Position numbers and translations under genes: made by a program
The notes under the pieces: generated by a model
What the model was told of the DNA's origin: nothing
What the model saw: the letters and a program-made list of their open reading frames with translations, nothing else
The model's database searches: none
Assembly: GCA_023053575.1 (NCBI GenBank)
Contig: JAKZAP010000005.1
Coordinates: 9,362,001 to 9,426,000, forward strand
Direction: 5' to 3'
DNA length: 64,000 bases
From: Branchinecta lynchi
Lineage: Eukaryota > Arthropoda > Branchiopoda > Anostraca > Branchinectidae
Shown here: positions 35,244 through 46,380 of the stretch, in pieces
Numbering within the stretch: position 1 is the first letter of the stretch
Layout of the letters: every line of letters starts with the position of its first letter

Positions 35244-36000
35244 CAGTGGTTCCCAACCTTTTCCGTACCGCGTACCCCTAATTAAAGGTTCGAAAACTTT
35301 GTGTACCCGTTTTTCAAACCGTGAAAAGACGATATTAATTATCATAAATGATAAAGCATATGTGTGTACAAATATATACAAAATCGACAATTGAGGCTGC
35401 TTTGTAGCCAAATTTTTGTAAAATATTTTGGTACAGTCAGCCTTTCATCAATTTGCATCGCAAACATCTTTGTTAGCTTGATCGCAACCTGAATGAGACG
35501 ATTACTTGCAATGTCTCCGATTGTTCTTAAACGAAATTGTTTGACTAAACAAAATTTTACTGCAATGAGCTAGCTTGTTTTGGAATCAAAATTTATTTTT
35601 GTTCGTGGCCCAAGGCCTTCATTAAACATCTAACTATCTATCATTATTCTATTGACTTTCACTAGGGCTTATAATCAGAGGTGTCACGCACGCAGGGGTC
35701 GGCAACATCCCTCCTCCTGAAAGTGATCGGCCGGATCTGCGCGAAGCGCCGCCATTTTTCGTACAAACAGTATTTTAAAAGACGGTAAAAAGACCAGCCA
35801 GTCAGTAAAAATACCTTGCCCCCGAAAAAACATTTTAGCTCTTGGTGCGTCTGCTGGGAATATTAGGCTTTTGGCAATCAAAAATTAGTGAAGCGAGATC
35901 TTGAAGCTACAGACTAAACCGATTTTGGTACCTTCGCGTACCCCTTGCAAGGGTCTCGCGTACCCCCTAGGGTACGCGTACCACCGGTTGGGAACCACTG
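35244..36000. mobile_element. Non-autonomous hAT element, 757 bp, with 8-bp target duplication
   Basis: It starts CAGTGGTTCCCAACCTT and ends GGTTGGGAACCACTG. It is flanked on both sides by CCCTAGAT (35236-35243 and 36001-36008), an exact 8-bp duplication as hAT transposases make. Subterminal CGCGTACCCC repeats occur near both ends. The CAGTGGTTC terminus is typical of Charlie-like hATs. No transposase is encoded. Confidence 0.92.
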
Positions 36001-36657
36001 CCCTAGATAGCCCTTTTTGCTGTTCTCGCCAAATTTGTTGGATGGGGTGGTGAATGTAGTGCCCTAGATGATGGTTTTATGTGTCTGAACCGGCTTCGGC
36101 CTATGTGTCGGGAGTTGGGTGGGGGTGGTTGTCCTGGAAAGTGGTTTGCCTTCGGTCAAAGCAGTGGAACGATTGGAATGAAACGTATGTAGTGTAGAAT
36201 GTAGAAACGTAATATGCCCTAACGATCTCTTTCGTGGTCCCGACTGGATCCAGACGCGGTGGATGGGGAAGGCTATCCGAATTTCGAGAAAAATGCTTTG
36301 ATTCTAGTGAAACTTGGTATGAGGTAAAAGAAGATGCTTTAGGTAATCCATTTATATTTCCGCACCGGAAATCGTGTGGCTCGTCTTGGGATCAAACGAG
36401 CATCTATTGGGCGGAAACTTGAAAGGTGGAAAATTCATTTGCCCTAGGTGATCCGAGGTGATGCCGAAATTTTCCAAAAATGCTCATCCTCGAGTGAAAC
36501 TTGATGGGCTCTACGAGCAGATCCCTAGATATGCCATTTCTAGATTCGAATCGCATTTTCAACGACGGGGGGATTGAAGGGGGCATTTTGTGACGTTTCC
36601 ATCACTTCACTGTACCTCCTACTCGTAACAAGTGCCATAAGAGCTCAAGCTCTTGTT

Positions 36658-38211
36658 GTTTTAGATTGCCTTCATTGTCTAAAGACCTAATAAGCTCAAC
36701 AACCAGTAAAAGTGATTTTCCAATTCCCGTCTCTCCGATTCGTCCTGAGAAAATTACACCGTTGAGGTGACTTTCTTAATGGAAATGTTTTGACTCCTGT
36801 AAAGTTTTGGGAAGGCTATCAGCAACGGCTTTGAAAAGGCTCTACAAAATCGATGAAGTTTCTATTGCAGAGAGCATTTACCAATAGACTAATACGCTTT
36901 GTTGCCAGTCGTCTAGTATTCCCATTCTTCTCGGATTATTTACGTTCAGTAGCATTTTGGATGTGCTCTGTTCAGTCTTTACTGATTGCCCAAAGATGTA
37001 TAGGTCAAGGTTAGACTGTCTTTTCATTCCCTGTTATATGATAGGTGGCCATTACTTTCATTTGTGATCCAAAAAAGCACTCTGATTCCAAAATTTTCGC
37101 CTGCGGCATCTTTTTTAGTCCGCTGTTTAGTGGAAGAGTGCGTTAGCGTTATTTGTTCGGAGGTCTGGGCTCGAAATTTCGGAAATGGGCCATTTACAGT
37201 TTGTTCGGAAAGTGTTTCGTTGCAAAGTGTGAGTTTACAGTAACCGTCAATTAGTGACAAAAACCTAAGTGGGCGCTAGGATAACTAACAGGCAGGAATG
37301 ACATAAATCAACGTTTTCTAGCTGCAGCCGGAAAGTACATCAGCAGGAGCTAACGTGCATGAATAATCACATGCTTTGTCCATCTATATCATGCAAAATT
37401 AATTCCAAACTCAACGACCGAGTTCTTGTTCTACTGTACAAAGCGAGGGAGCAGGACATTCTGCCATAAATGGTGAAATTAAAAGTTTCGCGTGACAGTA
37501 AAACACTACCAATGGTCTTTATTCCCAGCATTAACAGAGTAATAGCGTGCTGATGCTATCTCGTGGCTGACTTACTGATTCCCAGTCAATGGGATAATAC
37601 CGAATTTGGCAGAAATACAGTAGGGGACGCGGGGCTTGAATTACATCGCAACGGGCCTAAAAATTTAAAATACTGATTTTTGCACTCCTAACTAAGTCCT
37701 ATATCACTGAGATTTGCAACTCGATGGTTAGAACCTTGTTAGAAAAGCGTTGGAATGTCCTTTTTCGTTTTATTGTCAATTCGGTTCATGGTTATTATAT
37801 GATATGAAACATTTTCTCCAAAAGACAGCCATTCAGGCCACAGCGGAACAAAAGGCTCCACTGAACAACAACCATTTAAAAACTCCACAACAAGCAACAA
37901 ATTAGAGGTCGGCGATCTCTCATTTTAATTACTTTAACTGCCTTTAAAGTACCCTCTAGTTTTTGACAGTTTTCACACACCCTATGACGACGCACGTGGT
38001 CTACTAACCTCTGAAAACTCTCTCTTCATAAAATCCTAGTGAATCACTTTTATATTTTTTTCGCTTTTCAAAGCTAGCCAAGATTTTGCAGGGTTTTCCG
38101 TCAACAAGTTTTGTTTTACCTTGAAAAGTCACTAGAAAGGCGTTGACAAACTTGATTTCTCTCGGAAGCAAGAAAGAGGCTGGTACATCTAAAGCTAGAT
38201 TAACAGTTTAG
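36658..38211. other. Unassigned DNA
   Basis: No gene recognised; short frames have no family resemblance. Probably intergenic or intronic. Confidence 0.35.
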
Positions 38212-41179
38212 ACAAGAGCTACGAGCTCATATGGCACTTGTACGAGTAGGCTGTACAAGAAAATAGATGAAAACGTCACAAAATACACCCGCCATCCAAA
38301 AAGGCGGTTCGGAAATAGAAATAGGATATTTAGTTTCACTAATTTCTGAGCAGTTCCGGCATCGTTTCGATTGCAAATGCACATGACTGTTCAAACTTTC
38401 ATCCCAATAAATCCATTTGTTTGATCCCTAGACGTGCAACACGATTTCCGGTACTCACTCTATTTCCACCTACCGTGGCCGAATCTGGTTCGGAATAAAA
38501 AAAATCGACCACCTAAAGCATCTTCGTTTATACCATCTACCAAGTTTCACTCGAATCTGAGCATTTTTGGAAAGTTCCGGTACCCCCCCCCCCCCTTCCC
38601 ACCAACGTTGTCGGAGCCGGTTCGGGCCCAATCTCTTAATTCCCTCATCAAGTTTGACTGAAATTGGAGCATAGCCTATCTGCAAGTTTCCAGTACCCCC
38701 CCCCCCCCCTACCTTGGCCGAATCCGGCCCAGACGCCAAATAACAAATCTAGGCCGCATAAACTCGGCACTGTCGAATTGCATCTCATTCGGTCCATCCG
38801 TTTGGTTTTTGTGCATGTCAAAAGTCCCCCCACCCCCAATTCCCCTAATCGTGGTCGCATATAGTTCGAACGCATGTTTTACATGTCGAGGTACTCGATT
38901 CGTATCACCCATGAAGTTTCACTCGAATCAGACCACTCGTTCGCAATTTATAGAAGTCCACATTTCTCTTCTCTTGCTCCCCCAAAAATGCTCGGATCTA
39001 GGAACGGAAGTTTCCGGGGGTATGTTGTGTCAGGTTTTTAAGTCAAGATAATTCGGGTCGCTAATATGCCTGCAAAGTTTCATTGTCGTTTTACATCTGG
39101 AACTATTCTAACTCACAACTACCGGAATTCCAGGAAACCCCCTCCAACTCCCCCCACAGAGCCCCGAAACCATCTGGCTCCGTCAATTTCATCTAGGCCT
39201 AATGCTTGTTCCATCCATTAAGTTTCGTCCCAATCCCTCTACTTTTAGAGTTTCTTGAGTTTTCCACCCCCCCCCCCCCATCCCCACAGGTATCAGACCC
39301 GACTCAGACGTGACACTGAACGTCCGAGGCGATAGCTCACCAGACAAGTTTCATTCAAATCCGATCACCCGTTCAAAAGTTATGCACGCCACTAGATTCC
39401 GGACTCCCCATCCACCCACTCCCCCCACGATGGTCGGGTCGGGGAAACGGCTGTTCTCAAGTCAATCTGTTCGGATCCCTGACATACCTGCCAAGTTTCA
39501 TCGCCCTAGGACATCAGGAAGTATGCCGAACTCGCGGGATCGCTAGAAATCCGGACCCCCACCCCAACTCTCCCACAGTGCCCTGATCCGGTCCGGTTAT
39601 GTCAATGACGTGTCGAGGACCTGTGCTTGTTTTTCCCACCAAGTTTCATCCCGATCCCTCAACTTTAAGCGTTTCTCAAAATTTCCGGTTCTCTCCTCCA
39701 ACTCCCCCAGTGTCATCGGATCCGGTCCGGTCATGTCAATGACGTGTCGAGGACCTGTGCTTGTTTTTCCCACCAAGTTTCATCCCGATCCCTCCACTTT
39801 AAGCGTTTCTCAAAATTTCCGGTTACCTCCTCCAACTCCCCCCAGTGTCATCGGATCCGGCCCGGATTTGAAGTGAGGTGTCTGAGACACAAGGTCATCC
39901 TAAATATCAATTTTCATCAAGATCCGATCACCCGTTCAAAAGTTATGCACGCCACTAGATTCCGGACTCCCCATCCACCCACTCCCCCCACGATGGTCGG
40001 GTCGGGGAAACGGCTGTTCTCAAGTCTATCTGTTCGGATCCTTGACATACCTGCCAAGTTTCATCGCCCTAGGACACCAGGAAGTATGCCGAACTCGCGG
40101 GATCGCTAGAAATCCGGACCCCCACCCCAACTCCCCCACAGTGCCCTGATCCGGTCCGGTTATGTCAATGACGTGTCTAGGACCTGTGCTTGTTTTTCCC
40201 ACCAAGTTTCATCCCGATCCCTCCACTTTAAGCGTTTCTCAAAATTTCCGGTTCCCCACCCCAACTCCCCCACAGTGCCCTGATCCGGTCCGGTTATGTC
40301 AATGACGTTTCTAGGACCTGTGCTTGTTTTTCCCACAAAGTTTCATCGCGTTTCTCAAAAATTTCCTTCCCTCCTCCAACTCCCCCCAGTGTCATCGGAT
40401 CCGGCCAGGATTTAAAGTGAGGTGTCTGAGACACGAGGTCATCCTAAATATCAATTTTCATCAAGATCCGATCACCCGTTCGCAAGCTAAAAATACCTCA
40501 AATTTTGGCTTCACCCTCCCTCCACTCCCCCCCCCCCCCCAGATGGTCGAATCGGGGAATCGATGATTTCCTATTTAAGCTGGTCGGGTCCCAGACATGC
40601 CTGTCAATTTCCATCGTCCCAGCACATCAGGAAGCACGGAACTCGCGGAATCACTACAAATTCGGACTTCTCCCCCCCCCCAACTCCCCCAAAGTGAGCG
40701 GATCCGTTCCGGTTATATCAGTCACGTATCTAGGACTTTTGCTTGTACTTTCCACCAAGTTTCATTCGGATCCCTCCACTCTAAGTGTTTTCCAAGATTT
40801 CCGGTTTCCCCCTCTAACTCCCCCCAGTGTCACCGGATCCGGTCTGGATTTAAAATGGAGGGTCTGAGACACGAAGTCCTTCCATGTATTAAGTTTCATT
40901 AAGATCCGATCACCCGTTCGTAAGCTAAAAATATCTCATTTTTCCTATTTTTTCCGGATTCCCCCTCCCTCCACTCCCCTCCAGATGGTCGGATCGAGGA
41001 AGCGACAATTTCTAATTTAATCTGGTCCAGTTCCTGATATGCTTGCCAAGTTTCATCGTCCTAGCTTATCTGGAAGTGCCCGAACTAGCAAAACCGGGAC
41101 CGACAGACCGACAGACCGACTGACGGACAGAAATTACAATCGCTATATGGCACTTGAGTAAGCTCAAGTGCCATAAAAA
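38212..41179 (-). mobile_element. Family B element, copy 6 (full-length, 3.0 kb)
   Basis: On the plus strand it reads GACAAGAGCTACGAGCTCAT then ATGGCACTTG at the left (the 3' end). At the right it ends with GTGCCATATAGCG-type sequence, an ACCGACAGACCGAC run and CAAGTGCCATAAAAAG (the 5' end). Between lie many minus-strand B units (plus-strand CAAGTTTCATC, CCCCACTCC). Both ends are complete. Confidence 0.75.
39345..40203 (-). repeat. Higher-order tandem duplication (563-bp offset) in B copy 6
   Basis: The stretch from GATCCGATCACCCGTTCAAA at 39359 recurs at 39921 with very few changes for about 280 bp. One change is CAAGTCAATCTG to CAAGTCTATCTG. Shorter 130-bp units with GTCAATGACGTGTCGAGGAC repeat within the intervening part. 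Confidence 0.8.
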
Positions 41180-41903
41180 GTGATGGAAAATGAGACGAAA
41201 CAGTTACCGATGAACAGCAATATTTACCGTGCAAAGTCCTAAAAGCAGCGAACATAGTAACAGAACCCTTGTTAAACGTTCGTATGAACAAGTCCGTCAA
41301 CTTGGTTCGCTCACCAGGAAATGTTCAGAGAGTCAGAAGCATTCACCATTCTAGTTGACGAACCGTTCTTCTTGAAAATATGTCTGATTGGTAAGTAGAA
41401 ACGGCGTAAAAATCTCCACACACAATTTAGTAAGAAATGGAGACGCTGCCGAATCTTTACTTTTCATTCGTACATTAATTAAATATGTGTAAATCTTCTA
41501 AGATTGTTCTACTGGGAACTATTTTGATGGTGACCAGCGTTCTACTGGGAACTATTTTGTCGGTGACTAGCGGTCGACCTCTCCAATCGCGTGACTGGAT
41601 GAACGAATGAATGAATTTATTCCCTACAAAATCCAAGGGATGATCTGAATGATCACATGATCTCGTGTTTGAGCTAGTGACTTGAACGCGACTGATCTAG
41701 ACAATGCATGTGCGGGGATGCTTCAGAATTGACTCCTTCAACAAAATTTCAGACTCCTAGCCCATTTTTCTCCGATCTACAAAGAGTGATCACATTTTAC
41801 CCTTAGGCAACAGGCAGGTAAGAACAGATAAAAGGCATACAATGATCATCCCTGTAAAATAACAAACCAATCCTTTAGCTTTTGTTGCGAACCTTCCCGT
41901 TCG
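41180..41903 (-). other. Spacer with a LINE tail
   Basis: On the minus strand GGAATAAATTCATTCATTCG at about 41606-41624 is AATAAA followed by an ATTC repeat, a LINE terminus. A 33-bp direct duplication (TTCTACTGGGAACTATTTTG) is at about 41504-41570. No coding is recognised. Confidence 0.45.
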
Positions 41904-42345
41904 CTTGATCGACTGAAGACGGGAACGGAACGGAGGGGCAAGGTGCAGCAGGAACGCGTACTAAAAAGGGGAGCGATGTACTAACTTCGAAAACGCTGAA
42001 CCAGGTGGAACTCTGCTAAAAGGAGGAACTGTGCACAGTCGTTCATCTTTTTAAGTAGCTTGTTTGGGCACGACTTCCAAATATTTCCATACGCGATCCC
42101 TGTTCTAGTAATCGTGTTCCTTCTTTTAGTAGAATTTACACCAGCAGTGTTCGATGAAACTTCACTGCTGAAGCAAGAACAATTACTAAAACCGGGAACG
42201 ACTTTGCATCGTTCCCCCTTTTAGTCGTGTTTCTCCTGACATAGACTTCCGGACTTTAGTACGTTGTTCCCGTTTTTAGAACGTGTTCCGTTCCTAGTAT
42301 GCGTTCCTCCTGTGTCGTTCCCTTCTGTTCCGACTACTTCCGATC
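41904..42345. mobile_element. Family D element 5 (GGAAC type), diverged
   Basis: It starts TTGATCGACTGAAGACGGG. Words such as GGAACGCGTACTAAAAAGGG on the left are mirrored by CCTAGTATGCGTTCCTCCTG on the right. The repeated core is GGAAC where other copies have GGCAC. The right terminus is weak. Confidence 0.55.
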
Positions 42346-42484
42346 CTGTTATACTCGATCCTCCAATTGTAATTACCCCAGCATAAGAAACAGGCCCATA
42401 AAATTCATAGAATGATGGTACAATTGGTAAAAAAAAAAGAGAAAAAGTAGGGCTAAGCTCGGGTATAAGCTCAAGTAAATATAG

Positions 42485-42834
42485 GATAAACCGATACCCA
42501 GGTTTTCTGTCTGACATAAAGGATATTCGAACTAGTGATCGGAGCTGAATGAAATTTAATATGTGGGAAGAACACATGCCTCACATGTCCTTTTTTACGC
42601 CCGGATCGGACCTGAAGACTGTCATCGGATGTCGACGACTCGAGCAGATGGTACGCTTTCACGACCCAAGGGCGCATGATCATTTGCGTACCAGTGCTTT
42701 TGCTTACAAAATGGATTCCTAGCCCCCAAGTGCGCACTGTAACCGCACTGTGTCCCGAAACAGCGCAAATCTTAGCTGATACCTTTAGCTACTACTTATT
42801 CTTACAAGTGCCATATGAGCGTACAGCTCTTGTT
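42485..42834 (+). mobile_element. Family B 3' fragment, copy 7
   Basis: One or two B units (GATCGGAGCTGAATGAAATT) lead into ACAAGTGCCATATGAGCGTA then CAGCTCTTGTTT, a complete B terminus. Confidence 0.6.
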
Positions 42835-43104
42835 TGTACTAAATACAACAAAATGGTTCGCGTCAGCTTTCCTACCTACCTTCAAAACTGTCAATCTCCC
42901 CTTTCGCTGCTTTTAGTCGGCTGCTATTCATGTCTCCTTTGTTTAAAAGTTCGTTTATTCCTGGTCCTTGCACAAGAAAGGACCCGAGATTGAAAGAGCC
43001 CGCCGAAGTAGATTTCTAAGGTTGTTTATGGACCACGTGGGACTCGTCTGCAGACATTCTTTATCCCATTTCACGTTGAAAGGGGCAAGGTTGCCTGTGA
43101 ATAA

Positions 43105-43480
43105 GGTTTTTACGTCCCGAAACTTATTGAAGCAATACCCATGACTTCGTAAGGTGTGTCCATCTGTCCGTCCGTCTTTAGCACGATAATCTCCAAGTGC
43201 ATGGTTAAAATATTCTGTTCAATCGTGATGTGGGGATCCCGTCTGGGCCCCTACAGATCAAGCTCGTAGACGAGCGTCGTAGCCCCATATTTGAGGGGGG
43301 GGGGGGGTCAAGTTAAGGCGTGATTAAATATTTGTTTTAATATTTTATTACGGCTTTTCAGTATTATTCACTTTCAAATTTTCGATTCGGTCTGGGAGTA
43401 AGAAAACAAGCTGAATCCATTTCTCGATTCTTGTTGATTTTGTAAATAATTGTTTCGAAAAAGGTGAGATCCCCCTAACA
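43105..43480 (+). mobile_element. Family A 5' fragment, copy 7 (diverged)
   Basis: ATGACTTCGTAAGGTGTGTC, a GTCCGTCCGTC run, AGCACGATAATCTCC and a G-run at 43300 match the first part of family A. It ends at the 5' end of the LINE that follows. Confidence 0.5.
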
Positions 43481-43487
43481 GTATTTT

Positions 43488-44579
43488 TTGTATTTTAGGA
43501 AAGCATTTGACACGGTAGATTTTAGAATTTTATTGCAGAGGCTAGAATGCTTGGGTATTAAAGGAGTGAGTCTGAAGTGGTTTGAAAGTTATTTGTGCGG
43601 GAGGTCTATTAAAGTGATGATAGATGATGTTTTTTCTTCCCCTTATCGAGTGTCGTGTGGTGTGCCGCAGGGGTCGGTCCTTGGTCCACTTCTTTATCTG
43701 GTTTACGTAGATAGCATGAGGTTTTATCTTCCGGATTGTTGTTTACCGTCATTCGCTGATGACACTGCAGTTACGTTTTCTAGTCGTTGTTTGGATAGTC
43801 TTGTCTTGAAAGTGAATGGTGTCCTGAGAAATTTCTCCGTATTTACTAGATTGAGTTTGTTATCAGTAAACGTTGCTAAGACTAATTTTATTTTATATTC
43901 TAGAGTTGGTAAGCCCAGTGATATTAATGGTAGAATTCTGTTTGGTAATAAGCCTGTAGTTCAGGAAATCCGTTATTTAGGTTTTTATATTGATTGTAAT
44001 CTTTCGTGGAAACGCCACAGTGATGTTATTGCAATAAAGGTTGCCCGTGGTCTGGGAGCAATTCGACGTTTCAAAAAATTTTTACTTTCGAAAATTTTAT
44101 TGCTTTTATACCACGCTTTGATTCACCCATATATATCGTATGGCTGCATGTTATGGGCAAGCAATTTTTATGTGAATTTTAAGCGTGTTCAGATTTTTCA
44201 AAATAAAACGATGCGTCTTATTGGTGGATATGGAGAAGGTGTACACAACACTGCAGCTTGTTTCAAAAAATTGCAAGTGCTTAATGTAGGACCGCTGCGG
44301 GAGTACCAAGTCGGAATTTTTGCTTATCAATGTTGGAGTAATGTAAGTCCAGAGGTTTTTCGTGATTATTTTAGTGACAATAGATCTTTGCATCATTATG
44401 AAACGCGTCATGCTAGTGACTTCGTTATCCCGCATAGAAGTGGAACCAGGGCCGGCTTCCCTACTAGATTTTCAGGGCCTAATGTGTGGAACTCTGTTCC
44501 GGAGAGCATTCGGGCGGCTGAGCACCTGGGGCTATTTAAAAATAAATTGAAAAAGTATTTGTTAGGCCAAGGTTCATAG
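43488..44579 (+). CDS. CR1/Daphne-like LINE reverse transcriptase, C-terminal 363 residues
   Basis: This is the part of a non-LTR retrotransposon ORF2 that copies element RNA at a nicked chromosomal site. It starts inside reverse transcriptase at KAFDTVDF (motif A aspartate present). It continues with SCGVPQGSVLGPLLYLVYVD (motif B), FADDTAV (catalytic motif C intact), a YLGFYIDCNLSWKRH thumb segment, and ends in a PNVWNSVPESIRAAEHLGLF C-terminal motif. No stop or frameshift occurs, so insertion looks recent. The endonuclease and first part of RT are missing, as expected for 5' truncation. No initiation codon belongs here: the open frame simply begins at the truncation point. The family (jockey/CR1/Daphne group) is judged from motifs only. 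Confidence 0.9.
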   Translation: MYFRKAFDTVDFRILLQRLECLGIKGVSLKWFESYLCGRSIKVMIDDVFSSPYRVSCGVPQGSVLGPLLYLVYVDSMRFYLPDCCLPSFADDTAVTFSSRCLDSLVLKVNGVLRNFSVFTRLSLLSVNVAKTNFILYSRVGKPSDINGRILFGNKPVVQEIRYLGFYIDCNLSWKRHSDVIAIKVARGLGAIRRFKKFLLSKILLLLYHALIHPYISYGCMLWASNFYVNFKRVQIFQNKTMRLIGGYGEGVHNTAACFKKLQVLNVGPLREYQVGIFAYQCWSNVSPEVFRDYFSDNRSLHHYETRHASDFVIPHRSGTRAGFPTRFSGPNVWNSVPESIRAAEHLGLFKNKLKKYLLGQGS

Positions 44580-44843
44580 TTTTTTTCTTCTTGTTTTTCT
44601 TATTATTTTTCTTTTTTCTCGTTATTATTATTAAATGAGTTGATGAGAGATTGGTTATTATTTCTTGTTTTAGTGCTCTTTTCTGGTATGTTTTGTTTCT
44701 AGTTAATTATTAGTTAGGAAATGAGTTTTATGTACCCGCCCAACTGCAAGTGCTTTTTTGTACCTTTCTTGGGGCGGGTACTGGCAACATAGTTAAATGT
44801 ATTTGGGTCGTAAAATAAACTGAACTGAACTGAACTGAACTGA
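43488..44843 (+). mobile_element. 5'-truncated LINE with (TGAAC)n tail
   Basis: The reverse transcriptase frame is followed by 230 bp of T-rich 3' UTR, AAATAAAC at about 44813-44820 and four to five copies of TGAAC. It abuts a family A fragment on the left. Confidence 0.88.
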
Positions 44844-44989
44844 TAGTACAGAAGTGGAAGGGTGTGAAACCTCGTCCAATTTTTCTTTGACTAGATCTTT
44901 TTACATGCTATGCAACTTTTTACATTGTAGATTTTTAGAAATTGTTTTAATAGATTCTATAGAAATCGGATTCCTATTCGACAAATTTT

Positions 44990-46240
44990 ACCAGCCCTCC
45001 TCCCCCCCCCCCAATGAACAAATTCGGTGATCCCACGACTTTGGTACTGGGACAATTAAGTTTGATGGACATACCAGGGACCCGAACAGACTGTCTGAAA
45101 TTAGTCGTTTCCCCGATCCGACCATGGTGGGGGGAGTGGAGGGATGGGGGATCCGGCATCTAGTGGCTTGCATAATTTTTGAACGGATGAACAGATTTGC
45201 ATGAAACTTGGCAAGTGGTAAGAGCTATCGATCGTCTCAGATGTTCCACGTGAAGTCCGGACGTGTAAGGGGAGTTGGAGGGGGGCATCGGAAATTTCGT
45301 TAAACGCTTAGACTCGAGGGATCGGGATAGCATTTGCTACGAAAAACAAGGTGATCGCGAGTTATGACCCTTCCCGATGTGCCAAAGGACGATAAAACCT
45401 GGTGGCCATATTACTGATCCTACCCTAAGAAAACTTCCGTTCCTGGATCCAACCACTTTTGAGGGACCTAAGGGAAGGGGAATCCGGAAAGTACTGACTT
45501 CCGTAGGTTGCGAACAGGTGGTCCGATTCAAGTGGAACCTTATGGGTGATAAGAACTGATGACCTAGATATGCAAAACATGTGCCCAAATCACTGCAGCC
45601 ATAATTGGGGGAGTTGGAGGGGGGGGGGGGGGTCCAGAAACATTTTGTTGTGTACAGAAACCAAACGAACGATTGAGATGCAAGCTGTAGAGGACCGAGT
45701 TTATTCGTCCTAGATTCGTTTCTTGGCGTCCGGTCTGGATCCGGCCAAGGTAGGAGGAGGATGAAGCGGGAACCGAAAATGTGCAGATATGCTCCGGTTT
45801 GAGTCAAACTTTGTTAACGGGAAGAAGAGATGTCAGAGAAGCGAAGTTTATGTATCCTAGTCGTATTCGGCCAGATTGGGGGGAGTTAGAGGGGAAGCCC
45901 CTGAAATTATGTGGGTCACATAGTGGTCAAAAGAGTGGAGCGATTTTAATGAAACTTGGAAAGTAGAGAGATCATATGCCCTAGATGACATATTTTAGGG
46001 TCCGGACCGAATCCGACGACGGTGGGGGGGGGGGGGTCGGAATTTCACGAAAAATGATCAGATTCGAATGATACTTGTTTAAGTGACCATTGCTTTCGCG
46101 GGTAAGTACAATACCAATCGAGCCACTGACAAAGCGACTCTTCATTCATATCCCAGTACAAGAATGACCCAACCACAACCCTATAACTGAAATACATGCT
46201 AATGAGCTTGCAAGTGCCATATGTTCTCCTAGCTCTTGTT
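44990..46240 (+). mobile_element. Family B element, copy 8 (5'-truncated)
   Basis: Units with CCGATCCGACCATGGTGGGG and GATGAAACTTGG variants end in GCAAGTGCCATATGTTCTCC then TAGCTCTTGTT. The 5' hairpin is absent, and G-runs occur at about 45619-45632 and 46022-46036. Confidence 0.65.
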
Positions 46241-46380
46241 AATATCTGTATTATAGGATATCCGACCAAAGGAAAAAGTTTTCCAATTTATGATTTATCG
46301 TGGTTGACAGAAACGATACTTAAGTATTTGCTCTAACATGTAAGTAACTACAGGCTAAGTAATTATCTTTGACCCTCTAT

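Larger units (their letters stand above)
32257..36657 (+). mobile_element. Family B element, copy 5 (full-length, 4.4 kb with nested insertions)
   Basis: It starts TTTTATGGCACTTCTCCTT and carries GTCCGTCTGTCTGTCTGTCT. It has about twenty degenerate B units and ends CAAGTGCCATAAGAGCTCAA then GCTCTTGTT. Three younger elements lie inside it: a D element (32735-32925), MITE J (34692-34943) and a hAT (35244-36000). Frames across it are repeat artefacts. Confidence 0.75.

Noticed and set aside
38434..40902. Several frames rich in Pro/Ser with repeated SSRSLHFKRF-like text
   Set aside because: Translations of inverted family B tandem units, not a repetitive protein gene.
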